NCBI GenBank assembly: GCA_035714085.1
Contig: DASTMP010000173.1
Coordinates: 100,831 to 164,830 of the forward strand
Direction of reading: 5' to 3'
DNA from: JAJVID01 sp035714085
GTDB taxonomy: Bacteria > Acidobacteriota > Blastocatellia > RBC074
DNA length: 64,000 nucleotides
This document shows positions 8,773-16,527 of this stretch, piece after piece. The translations under genes and the position numbers were made by a program. Under the pieces are notes generated by a model that was not told where the DNA came from, did no database searches, and saw nothing but the letters and a program-made list of their open reading frames with translations. Within the stretch, counting starts at the first letter, position 1, and the number at the start of each line of letters is the position of its first letter.

Positions 8773-8900
8773 TTAGAGCGATTTGCAAATCAGTGTAGGG
8801 GCAGACCTATGTGTGGGGCCCGATGGTCGCGCGCATACGCAATCCGGGGCCCCACACGTTGGTCTGCCCCTGCTGTACACACAATTGCAAAGCGCTCTAA
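8773..8900. mobile_element. MITE-like palindromic element, 128 bp
   Basis: The terminal inverted repeats TTAGAGCGATTTGCAA (8773-8788) and TTGCAAAGCGCTCTAA (8885-8900) match in 15 of 16 positions. Inside, GTAGGGGCAGACC and TGTGGGGCCC on the left are mirrored by GGGGCCCCACA and GGTCTGCCCC on the right, so the whole element folds into a long hairpin. It encodes nothing. It sits between the dehydrogenase gene and the rhomboid 3' end. No direct target duplication is obvious beyond the symmetrical TTA/TAA ends. Confidence 0.7.
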
Positions 8901-8985
8901 AATCCGAGTCGAAGCGGCGAAGCAGCGCCTCCTGCGCGGAGTTGACCCCGAGAAGCCCTAGGAGAAAGCTATCAACAGCCTCACT

Positions 8986-9095
8986 AACTCAATGATCTAT
9001 CAGTTAACACGCAACTCTTGCCACTGCATTTGTCTCACTTCGGCAATAGAGATGATTCCGGTTATCAACTGATTCCTCAATATATCTGTCAGAGC
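8986..9095 (+). pseudogene. 110-bp duplicated fragment of the acetyltransferase gene at 23151-24428
   Basis: This plus-strand segment aligns without gaps to the coding strand of 24040-23931, with 7 differences in 110 bases. In frame it encodes the same peptide stretch, LNDLSVNTQLLPL(L/H)LSHFG, then NRDDSGYQLIPQYIC. Similarity stops sharply on both sides. It overlaps the 3' end of the minus-strand rhomboid gene, which is read antisense through it. Confidence 0.8.
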
Positions 9096-9957
9096 GCCGG
9101 TTCGCCAAATACGCCTGCGCGAAGCAATATACGATAACAGCCACACAAAGGGCGATTATCAACAGCCCCGTCTTTGAAACCCGTTCTCTTCCGGGCGCGA
9201 TATACGGAATGATCAGGGTCAGCGCGGCGCCCGTGAGCAGTCCTCCGATGTGGGCCGAGTTGTCAATGAACGGGATTGAAAACCCTATGAAGAGGTTGAT
9301 CACGATCACCGGCAAGACGCCGGCGGTCATCGCGCGCCGGATCGCGGGCGGCATTTCGCGACGATACCTGAATCCGAAGACGGCCAGGACTCCGAATAGG
9401 CCGAATATCGCGCCGGAAGCGCCGACCGACGGCACGTCAGGTTTATGCAGAAATGTCTGACCGAAATAACTGCCGGCCACGCCGCCGACGCCCGAGAGCA
9501 GATAGATCAACAGAAACCGCGCGGAGCCATAAAGCTTTTCGACCTGCATCCCGACCACCCACAACGCGTACGAGTTCAGCAGCAGGTGCAACAATCCGGC
9601 GTGAATGAAGATGGGAGTGATCAGTCTGAACCATTCGCCGCTTTGCAACAGGAAGTTCGTCTTCGCGCCGAAGGCGATAAGAGCCGCGCGGTCTTCCGTC
9701 CCGCCGGAGACGATCGCCATCAACATAAACACGCCTACGTTGGCGGCCAGCAACGCGTAAGTGACCGGCGTCGCGCGCGAAAAGAGGGCGCGCGCGTATC
9801 GCCTCTCCACGCGCTCCTGCTCTTCGGCGACCACCGACTGAATGGAAATCGCGCCGCAATTGACGCATTGCGGCAGATTGACTGGCGTGGGCCGCCCGCA
9901 CTGTTCGCACAAACGAAACGGGCGCGCCATGTCCGCATCATCGTTTTCTTTGTACAC
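9004..9957 (-). CDS. Rhomboid-family intramembrane serine protease with N-terminal zinc ribbon
   Basis: 317 residues. A four-cysteine ribbon (CEQCG at about 17-21, CVNCG at 32-36) is followed by the rhomboid core: HAGLLHLLLNSYALWVVG, GASGAIFGLFG with the catalytic Ser, and AHIGGLLTGAAL with the catalytic His. Six to seven membrane helices; it cleaves membrane proteins within the bilayer. The GTG at 9955-9957 has GGAGG 5 bases upstream; an internal ATG at 9930 is an alternative. The last 30 or so residues (IEESVDNRNHLYCRS to the end) are encoded by the antisense strand of the duplicated fragment at 8986-9095, and the TAA stop exists only because of a substitution at 9005. The natural C-terminus has therefore probably been replaced. 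Confidence 0.85.
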   Translation of the reverse strand: MYKENDDADMARPFRLCEQCGRPTPVNLPQCVNCGAISIQSVVAEEQERVERRYARALFSRATPVTYALLAANVGVFMLMAIVSGGTEDRAALIAFGAKTNFLLQSGEWFRLITPIFIHAGLLHLLLNSYALWVVGMQVEKLYGSARFLLIYLLSGVGGVAGSYFGQTFLHKPDVPSVGASGAIFGLFGVLAVFGFRYRREMPPAIRRAMTAGVLPVIVINLFIGFSIPFIDNSAHIGGLLTGAALTLIIPYIAPGRERVSKTGLLIIALCVAVIVYCFAQAYLANRRSDRYIEESVDNRNHLYCRSETNAVARVAC

Positions 9958-9980
9958 CGGCGCCTCCGAAAATCAACCCT

Positions 9981-10032
9981 GAAGATCGAGGATCGAGGAT
10001 CGAGAATCGAAGATCGAGGATAGAAGATAGAG
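9981..10032. repeat. Heptanucleotide tandem repeat array
   Basis: About seven units of 7 bp with consensus GARGATC run from 9981 to 10032 (GAAGATC, GAGGATC, GAGGATC, GAGAATC, GAAGATC...). A degenerate complementary run (TCTATCC TCAATCC TCGATAT) follows at 10107-10128, giving a possible stem-loop. The same heptamer, in the opposite orientation, forms the array at 44678-44740. Confidence 0.7.
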
Positions 10033-10138
10033 CAACGATATTCAAATGGGCCTTAACCGTCATTGATGATCAAAGCCTTCAAATGCGATCATCCGTCTTC
10101 CTTCTTTCTATCCTCAATCCTCGATATCCCGACCCTGG

Positions 10139-10168
10139 TTGCGCGCGGCGCCCCCCTGCTGCTACACT
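10139..10168 (+). promoter_or_regulatory. Possible promoter of the cytochrome c maturation operon
   Basis: TTGCGC (10139-10144) and TACACT (10163-10168) with an 18-base spacer lie about 75 bases before the ResB ATG. The match is moderate and the spacer is C-rich. Confidence 0.3.
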
Positions 10169-10240
10169 GGGGCCGGGTCGCTCCTGGAGTATCAATCTGA
10201 CAACAAGATTCCATCAGTAGATTCGCTTTAAGTTCAAGTC

Positions 10241-11881
10241 ATGGCATCCGCGCAATCATCCACAAAACTGAAGCGCCCCTCGAAGCCTGTCGAGGCCGCC
10301 GCGATGGCGGGCGTCAACGAGGCCGCCATCGAAGACGCCTCTGTTGCGCAGGCGGAGGTCGAAGGGGGCAAATCCAAAGGCGGACAGAAGTCTTCGGGGT
10401 TGAGCGTCGTGATTGACGGCTTTCTCAACTTGCTCAGTTCCGTCCCGTTCGGCATCGTGCTGCTCGTGCTATTGATCATCGCATGCATGATCGGAATGCT
10501 GATCCAGCAGCAGGAGCTCGAGACGTTTCCGGCCTACTACGCCGCGCTGACTCCGGCGGAGAAGGTCGTCTATGGGCGCCTGGGATTCTTCGACATCTAT
10601 CACGCGGCGTACTTTAATCTGCTGCTGCTGCTGCTGAGCCTCAACATCATTCTCGCTTCGATTGATCATTTCCCGGCGTCATGGAGCTTCGTCATGCGCA
10701 AAAAGCTGACGGCCTCGCCGACCTTCGCGATGGCGCAGAAGTTCAAGGAGAAAGTCGAGCTTCCGCAGCTCGATCGCCCTCAATTGGCCGAGCGCGCGGT
10801 CGCCGCTGCGCGCAAGATGCGCTTCAGAGCGCGACTGACCGAAGCGAATGATCGAACCACGATCTTCGCCGAGCGCGGCGTCTGGAACCGGCTCGGCGCC
10901 TACGCCGTCCACATCGGGTTGTTAACGATCTTCTTCGGCTACTTCCTGACCAGCCGGGGCCACACCGGGAGTATGGACGTCGTACCGGGTAAAAAGTCCA
11001 ACGTCATAGCCAAGAACGAGTTCAGCGTTGATAACGCGACCGAGGAACATGCCATAGGCACGCGCCAGCTCCAGATTCCCTTCACCGTCGAGTGTCTGGA
11101 TTTTCAACAGAAGCTGATTGACAAGAACGGCTCGCTCGACGCGACCAACACGCTGGACTGGATCACGCGGGTTCGGATTGTGGATCCCGAGATCGGGAAG
11201 ACTACCGATACGATTGTCCACCTCAACAGCCCGCTCGATTACCGCGGCTATCGTTTCTTCCAGAATAGCGTCCGCGGGCCGAACAACGCGCGCGTGATCA
11301 AACTGCGCGTGACGCCGATGAACGCCACGATTAACGGAGGGCAGCCGCAGGAGGTCACGATTCAACGCAACGGCGAGGCGAAGCTGGCCGACGGGACGCG
11401 GTTGCAGTACAGCGAATTCAATCCGAGTTTCAGCGTCGGCAGCGACCAACAAGTGCAGATGCCTTCAGGCGAATACGAAAACCCGGCGGCGCATCTGGCC
11501 TATGTCATGCCGGACGGCAAGCAGGGCGATGTCTGGGCTTTGAACGAGACTTTTGCAAAAACGGTCGCCAACGCGCCATTCATGAGGAAGTTCATGGACA
11601 ACGGCGTGTACCAGTTTGTCCTGACCGATTTCGAGAAGGCGCCGACGGCGTCAATCCTTTCGGTTCAATTCGACCCCGGGGCGAGCGTCGTTTACGCCGG
11701 TTTCACGATCCTCTGTCTAATGCTGATCGCGGTCTTCTTCTTCTCGCATCAGCGGCTTTGGATAGTCGTTGAAGACGGCAATGTTTATCTTGGTGGTGAC
11801 GCGAACCGCAACCGGCTCGGTTTTGAAGACCGGGCGAAGAAGGTCGCGGCGCTGATTCGCGAGCCTCAATCGGCCGGCTGA
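10241..11881 (+). CDS. resB: Cytochrome c biogenesis protein ResB/Ccs1
   Basis: 546 residues. A charged N-terminal extension of about 55 residues precedes three membrane helices: PFGIVLLVLLIIACMIGML (about 67-86), AAYFNLLLLLLSLNIILA (about 125-142) and GAYAVHIGLLTIFFGYFL (about 222-240). A large soluble domain on the outer face follows, then a last helix, VVYAGFTILCLMLIAVFFF (about 486-504), and a short tail. This layout and the conserved LNSPLDYRGYRFFQ segment are typical of ResB, which with CcsA transports or holds heme for covalent attachment to apocytochrome c (system II). The partner gene follows 50 bases downstream. Confidence 0.9.
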   Translation: MASAQSSTKLKRPSKPVEAAAMAGVNEAAIEDASVAQAEVEGGKSKGGQKSSGLSVVIDGFLNLLSSVPFGIVLLVLLIIACMIGMLIQQQELETFPAYYAALTPAEKVVYGRLGFFDIYHAAYFNLLLLLLSLNIILASIDHFPASWSFVMRKKLTASPTFAMAQKFKEKVELPQLDRPQLAERAVAAARKMRFRARLTEANDRTTIFAERGVWNRLGAYAVHIGLLTIFFGYFLTSRGHTGSMDVVPGKKSNVIAKNEFSVDNATEEHAIGTRQLQIPFTVECLDFQQKLIDKNGSLDATNTLDWITRVRIVDPEIGKTTDTIVHLNSPLDYRGYRFFQNSVRGPNNARVIKLRVTPMNATINGGQPQEVTIQRNGEAKLADGTRLQYSEFNPSFSVGSDQQVQMPSGEYENPAAHLAYVMPDGKQGDVWALNETFAKTVANAPFMRKFMDNGVYQFVLTDFEKAPTASILSVQFDPGASVVYAGFTILCLMLIAVFFFSHQRLWIVVEDGNVYLGGDANRNRLGFEDRAKKVAALIREPQSAG

Positions 11882-11931
11882 AGCCGGTCAAACCCGTTGT
11901 TTTAGTTCTTTTTCTTTGCGGAGGTTAGCAT

Positions 11932-13581
11932 ATGAGTCAAGCAATGAAATCAATTAATGCGGCGATCAGCGCCAAGGAAGCCGCCGTTCCGCATATCGGT
12001 CTCGGCAAACTTCCGTTCGCGAACTTTCTGCCCGCGATCCTGCCGCTCGTCGGCGCTTTTCTGGTGTTGGCGGCGCGCATCAAACTCGGCGCGTCGGCCG
12101 TGCCGGCGGACTTCACAATGGTCGTCCTGGCCCTGCTCTGTTACATGACGGCGGCTGCCTCGCTGATTACCAACTTCTGGGCGCCGGTCAGATTCCTGCA
12201 GCGGCTGGGATTGGCGACGGCCTCGCTCGGATTCTTCTTCAATTTTTCGAGCTGGCTGATTCGCTGGGTCTCCCGCGGAGAGGCTGAGAACTGGAAACGC
12301 ATGACGGACCAGATCACCGGCGAATATCATTCCATGTGGTTTTTCAGCTACATTCCGTTCGCCAATCTTTATGATCTCTCCGTCGCGTTCGCTTTCGGAG
12401 CGGCGTTTGCGACCTTGTTGGTGAGCAATCGGGAAAACACGCGCTTCGTCGGCGGGCTCTCGTTCCCGCTCATCACGCTGGTCCTGCTGATGGCGATCTT
12501 CATCGGCAACACGTTTCAGCCGCTGATGCCGGTGCTCGACTCTTACTGGCGCCCGATACACGTCGGCGTGGCTTCGATGAGTTACGGCGTGGCGCTGGTC
12601 AGCTTCGCGCTCGCGGTGGTTTATCTGATCAAAGACGGCGTGAAGTCCGAAGCCATGGGCATCGCGGTCACGGCCTTCTTCGTGGTCGGCTACTTCGTAG
12701 TCTGGCTGATGGGCGGGATCAAAGCCTTCGATCCGTTCTCGGCCCAATACCGGCTCAACCCTGTGCTCGCCGGCCCGGAGGGGGTTACAGCTATAGAAGG
12801 GGGGCGCATTCCGCTTCCCGGCGTCGGCGTCTTCCACACCTTGTCGCTGCTGACGCTGATCGGAATGGCCGTCTGCTTCCTGGTCTACTTCTTAAAAAAC
12901 AATGAGGGCGCGCGCCGCGTCGGTCACTTGCTCCTGCGGGCTTCGCTCACATTCCAGGTCGCAACCATCGCCCTGTTATTCTACCAAATCAAAATGATGA
13001 CCAAGGTCGGCTCGCTGATCGGCAGCGATCAATTCTACCAGATCGGCTTTCACCTGTTGGGCAAGAACAACGCCGGAGAGTGGAACGCAGCCGGGCAGCC
13101 GGTCGCAAACATCGTCAATGTAGGCTCGAACTTCATGGCCACGAGCGGCGACGCGCTGGTTCTAAACATACGCAGCAATCCTGTCGAGATGGCTTCGCTG
13201 TTCGCGATCCTGGTGGCTACAAGCTTCGTGGCGATGATCGGGTTCCGCAGCGAAAAACTGCGCGCCAATCTGCCGGCGCTCGAAAAGATTGACAGCTTGA
13301 TCTACAAGACAGTCGGCGTGGCCTTCGCGGGTCTGGCCATTCTTCTGGTGACCGGCGCGGTCTGGGCCAACGAATCGTGGGGCAAATACTGGGGCTGGGA
13401 CTCCAAAGAGACAGGCGCGTTGGTGGCCTGGCTCTCTTACGCGGGTTACCTGCACACCCGCATCGCGCATGGATGGTCCGGTCGTCGCAGCGCATATTTC
13501 GCGGTGCTCGGCTTCCTGCTGGTGATCTTCACCTACCTTGGAGTCAGTTACATTCTGCCGGGCTTGCATTCTTACGCGTAA
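11932..13581 (+). CDS. ccsA: Cytochrome c biogenesis protein CcsA/CcsB (heme handling)
   Basis: 549 residues with a dozen or more membrane helices. The diagnostic tryptophan-rich heme-binding motif WGKYWGWDSKET lies at about 484-495, with flanking histidines (HVGVASMSYG near 210, HTRIAHGWSG near 510). It presents heme on the outer face of the membrane for system II cytochrome c maturation together with ResB. GGAGG lies 7 bases before ATG 11932. Length exceeds a minimal CcsA (about 320) because the N-terminal half is extended with extra helices. A strong terminator follows directly, so ResB-CcsA form a two-gene operon. Confidence 0.92.
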   Translation: MSQAMKSINAAISAKEAAVPHIGLGKLPFANFLPAILPLVGAFLVLAARIKLGASAVPADFTMVVLALLCYMTAAASLITNFWAPVRFLQRLGLATASLGFFFNFSSWLIRWVSRGEAENWKRMTDQITGEYHSMWFFSYIPFANLYDLSVAFAFGAAFATLLVSNRENTRFVGGLSFPLITLVLLMAIFIGNTFQPLMPVLDSYWRPIHVGVASMSYGVALVSFALAVVYLIKDGVKSEAMGIAVTAFFVVGYFVVWLMGGIKAFDPFSAQYRLNPVLAGPEGVTAIEGGRIPLPGVGVFHTLSLLTLIGMAVCFLVYFLKNNEGARRVGHLLLRASLTFQVATIALLFYQIKMMTKVGSLIGSDQFYQIGFHLLGKNNAGEWNAAGQPVANIVNVGSNFMATSGDALVLNIRSNPVEMASLFAILVATSFVAMIGFRSEKLRANLPALEKIDSLIYKTVGVAFAGLAILLVTGAVWANESWGKYWGWDSKETGALVAWLSYAGYLHTRIAHGWSGRRSAYFAVLGFLLVIFTYLGVSYILPGLHSYA

Positions 13582-13605
13582 CAGAAGAATCAAAACTCAA
13601 GCGGC

Positions 13606-13658
13606 AAGGGGCAAAAATCGAAGGCCACTCGGCTTCTGATTTTTGCCCCTTGTTTTTT
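13606..13658 (+). terminator. Intrinsic terminator of the resB-ccsA operon
   Basis: AAGGGGCAAAAATCGAAG pairs with the complementary strand of CTTCTGATTTTTGCCCCTT (one bulge) around a GCCACTCGG loop, followed by a T-rich run ending at 13658. The T-run reaches to within 3 bases of the next ATG (13661). Confidence 0.85.
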
Positions 13659-13660
13659 CG

Positions 13661-15184
13661 ATGATTCGATATCTTCAAGATAACCGGAGCCTGCTTCGCG
13701 CGTTGGTCTGGCTGGCGGTTTTCGCCGCCGTCGGGGCCGCGCTGGTTCTACTTTATCACGACGCCGATCAGCAGGACTCGGGCTATCATTTCCTTTTCGC
13801 GCGCTGGGCGCATCGTCATCCGCTGTATTTCATCGGCGTCTGGGCGCGCCCCCTCTTCACACTGCTTTACTTTCCGTTCGCGCAATTAGGTTACGCGGCG
13901 GCGAAGTTTTTCACTGTCATAATCAGTCTTGCGACGGCGTGGCAGACGTTCCGGCTCGCGCGCCAAATCAAGTTCGAGCGCGCGGAGATGGCGATCCCGC
14001 TGCTCTTTCTGCAGCCGCCGTTTTTCCTGCTAAGTTCAACGGTTTTGACCGAGACGCTTTTCGCTCTGGTCTTCGTCATCGCGCTCAGGCTGCATCTGTC
14101 CGGGCGAATCAAGGCCGGGATGATCGTCGCGTCATTGCTGCTACTCGTTCGCCCTGAAGGGTTATTCATCGGCGTTTTGTGGGGAGTGTGGGTTATGACG
14201 GGGAGACAGGGCGACGGGGAGACGAGGCGACGGGGCGATGGGGCGATGGCGCCGTTGGGACGCAAGAGCTTTGATCTCCCTTTTCGCCCTGTCTCCCTGT
14301 CGCCCCGTCGCCTCGTCTCTCTTCTTCTGCTCGCGACGGGCGCGTTCGCGTGGTGGCTGGCGGCCTACCTGGTCACTCGCGACCCGCTTTGGATCGTCCA
14401 TGACTGGCCGTCCGATTGGCGACCCGATGGAAAAACGAATGGCACGGGGCCTGTTTGGTGGTACTTCGCGTTGGCGCCTTTGATCGTCGGCCCATTGCTG
14501 ACGGCGCCTTTCATTGTCGGGCTGTGGCGGCTGTTGAAACGCCGCGAATTCATGTGTGGCGTCTCGGCATTTCTGGTTCTGTTCGTCGCGCATTCGTTGA
14601 TGTTCTGGCGCGGCTGGTTCGGATCCGCCGGCTACCCCCGATATTTGGTCTGCGTTTCGCCGGCTGTTGCGCTGATCGGGCTCGCCGGATGGAATGAGAT
14701 GGCGGAGCGTCGCGCGAAGCCTGCCGGCGCCTCGCGAAACTCTCTCGCCGCAATTGCGCTCGCGGCGTCGTTTCTGATCTCCGTTTTTTACGTCGACGGA
14801 TGGAAGTTCACGCGCGACGCGCGAGCCGTTGATGAGATGTCCGAATGGTTCCGCGCGAACGAACGCCCGTTCGCGCGCCTGATCTGCAGCCAGGCTTATA
14901 TGTACATAGTATTTGACCGCGATCAATGGGAACGACCTCCCTTCACCGCCGATCGCGAAAACAACCTGGAGCTGATCCGCCAATCGCCGCCACAGACGCT
15001 GGTATTTTGGGACGAAGAGACCGGGCCGAGATGGTACGGCCTGAGCGCCGGAGATTTTGAATCCGCCGGGTATGTCCGGTTGAAATCACAAGCGTTCAGG
15101 CTGGAAGGACTGTTCTTTAGACTCCCTTGGAATCGCTTCGGCGGGCCGCGCGTTCAACATATGAGCCTGCTTTACAAAGACTGA
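13661..15184 (+). CDS. Multi-pass membrane glycosyltransferase-like protein (GT-C type), repeat in coding region
   Basis: 507 residues from ATG 13661; a TTG at 13643 lies in the terminator and is rejected. About ten membrane helices. Features of dolichyl/polyprenyl-phosphate-sugar mannosyltransferases: an acidic pair in the first outer loop (YHDADQQDSGYH, about 35-46), STVLTETLFALVFV and LLLLVRPEGLFIGVLWG. The acceptor is unknown. At about residues 180-221 the sequence GRQGDGETRRRGDG... is the in-frame translation of an octanucleotide inverted repeat (14197-14321), which would form a long basic loop between helices. It probably reads through rather than breaking the gene. A short gap separates it from the minus-strand polysaccharide locus. 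Confidence 0.7.
   Translation: MIRYLQDNRSLLRALVWLAVFAAVGAALVLLYHDADQQDSGYHFLFARWAHRHPLYFIGVWARPLFTLLYFPFAQLGYAAAKFFTVIISLATAWQTFRLARQIKFERAEMAIPLLFLQPPFFLLSSTVLTETLFALVFVIALRLHLSGRIKAGMIVASLLLLVRPEGLFIGVLWGVWVMTGRQGDGETRRRGDGAMAPLGRKSFDLPFRPVSLSPRRLVSLLLLATGAFAWWLAAYLVTRDPLWIVHDWPSDWRPDGKTNGTGPVWWYFALAPLIVGPLLTAPFIVGLWRLLKRREFMCGVSAFLVLFVAHSLMFWRGWFGSAGYPRYLVCVSPAVALIGLAGWNEMAERRAKPAGASRNSLAAIALAASFLISVFYVDGWKFTRDARAVDEMSEWFRANERPFARLICSQAYMYIVFDRDQWERPPFTADRENNLELIRQSPPQTLVFWDEETGPRWYGLSAGDFESAGYVRLKSQAFRLEGLFFRLPWNRFGGPRVQHMSLLYKD
14197..14321. repeat. Octanucleotide inverted repeat inserted in-frame in a coding sequence
   Basis: Units GACGGGGA, GACAGGGC, GACGAGGC, GACGGGGC, GATGGGGC (14197-14250) are mirrored by CCTGTCTC, CCTGTCGC, CCCGTCGC, CTCGTCTC (14287-14321). 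It is the same repeat type as at 4172-4288. It keeps the reading frame of the surrounding gene. Confidence 0.75.
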
Positions 15185-15310
15185 TAAGCCTTTTTTCTTA
15201 ATTCCATTTCCCACCGGCGACGCCTGAGTTGTCCATGAACTACTTCACCCAGCGATCCCTCGCTGGAAGTGAGGGCGCCTCAATGGAAATACGAGAGAAC
15301 GTGAGCATGA

Positions 15311-16423
15311 TCAAAATAAAAGGCAGCTCTCACCTTCCAAGCCGGTCAGAAAGGCATCGCCCCGATGGATGACGTTGAGCAACTCGTCGTTATTCGAGTG
15401 AACCAGCGCCCATGAGCCGTTGCGATGAAAGTAACAAAGCTTCTCCGATAACTCATGCATATAACGGGGGTAGAGTCGCCCTGTGATCGCGGCGGATCCG
15501 TGTCGCCAGGCGTGATTGGAGAGATAGTCGAGGATATCATTGGTTGCGTTCTTCCTCGCCACGAACTGAAAGACCACGCTCGTTCCGCCGGGCTTTAGAT
15601 AGTACATAAACCACCCGACTATCTCCCGACGAGAGTCGCGAACCAAGACCTTCTTGAAATCGCCGAAGCGCTTCATCTGGTCAGCTTGCGCTAACAGCCA
15701 GCGCAGTGAGCAATCATCATACACGGGCCGTAGCGCCCAGTTTTTTGAGAACTGAGGCAAGTAATGGAGAACCGTCTCGACGTCTAGCTCTTCCTCTAAG
15801 TATTGTGTCGACGCATCGGGAAAGTATCCCGGTAGCGCCAGCCGAGCGGCCGTATCTGCAAGGTAGCAAAGCGGAGACAGCGCGCGAGCGCCAAGCGCCA
15901 ATACTTTCCGCCTGATGAGCACATCAGCAACATGTTGAGTTGGACGTAAAATTCGCGTCCAAAGCTGGCTGTATAACAAAGCGGTCGCGCCACCCACACC
16001 CACCCAAACCTTTCGACCGATGTGGCCTGCGCCGTCAGTTAATGACAGGTCTTGTGGCCCCGAGAAAAAAGTCCTTAGCAGTTGTATTCCCGCCATAGAA
16101 GAGCGGCTCTCGGGCTCGACCATTAGGTTAAAGCTGATCGCCATGCGAATAGGGCGATCTCGCAGCAACATCCGGCGCGACACCACCCCAAGGAACCCGA
16201 TAATCCTTCCATCACTCTCCTGATAGACCAGTGAGGGAAGCTCTTCGTCATGCCAAGGGCTATGGAAAAATACCTGCTCAAAGTAATCAGGAAGCGCCGC
16301 CGGAGGAAGCGCGCGACGCGACGGCCCCTCGCTCAGAAGAAGTCTGTGAAACATGTCAGCGACCTGCGGAATATCTTTGGTGGTAAACGGCCGTATCGGC
16401 TTTATCTTTAGGCTTGCTTTCAT
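15311..16423 (-). CDS. GNAT-type acyltransferase of the exopolysaccharide locus
   Basis: 370 residues. The N-terminal 150 residues fit a GNAT fold: IRPFTTKDIPQVADMFHRLL, then YQESDGRIIGFLGVVSRRM and RPIRMAISFNLMVEP, followed by a region that would hold the CoA pyrophosphate (SRSSMAGIQLLRTFF). The C-terminal half (VLVRDSRREIVGWFMYYL, VVFQFVARK) looks like a second degenerate GNAT unit, as in FemAB-like enzymes. It probably acylates an activated sugar or the polymer. It is the most distal gene of the minus-strand locus. A palindrome at 16464-16523 separates it from its paralogue upstream. Confidence 0.6.
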   Translation of the reverse strand: MKASLKIKPIRPFTTKDIPQVADMFHRLLLSEGPSRRALPPAALPDYFEQVFFHSPWHDEELPSLVYQESDGRIIGFLGVVSRRMLLRDRPIRMAISFNLMVEPESRSSMAGIQLLRTFFSGPQDLSLTDGAGHIGRKVWVGVGGATALLYSQLWTRILRPTQHVADVLIRRKVLALGARALSPLCYLADTAARLALPGYFPDASTQYLEEELDVETVLHYLPQFSKNWALRPVYDDCSLRWLLAQADQMKRFGDFKKVLVRDSRREIVGWFMYYLKPGGTSVVFQFVARKNATNDILDYLSNHAWRHGSAAITGRLYPRYMHELSEKLCYFHRNGSWALVHSNNDELLNVIHRGDAFLTGLEGESCLLF

Positions 16424-16463
16424 TCGTTCAGGCGCTCGCTCCCAGTCCGAAGTTGTGTATCAG

Positions 16464-16523
16464 TACCGCGCGCGTGAGCGAGCGGTAGCCCCTGCGCGCC
16501 ACGGCTCGCTCACGCGCGCGGTA
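16464..16523. repeat. Palindromic repeat (perfect 20-bp inverted arms)
   Basis: The arms at 16464-16483 (TACCGCGCGCGTGAGCGAGC) and 16504-16523 are perfect complements around a 20-base loop. The core GCGAGCGGTAGC is shared with the palindrome at 780-859. It fills the gap between two acyltransferase genes. Confidence 0.75.
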
Positions 16524-16527
16524 ATTA

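Noticed and set aside
10241..10488. Minus-strand ORF opposite the start of resB
   Set aside because: It is a shadow of a clearly coding resB N-terminus.
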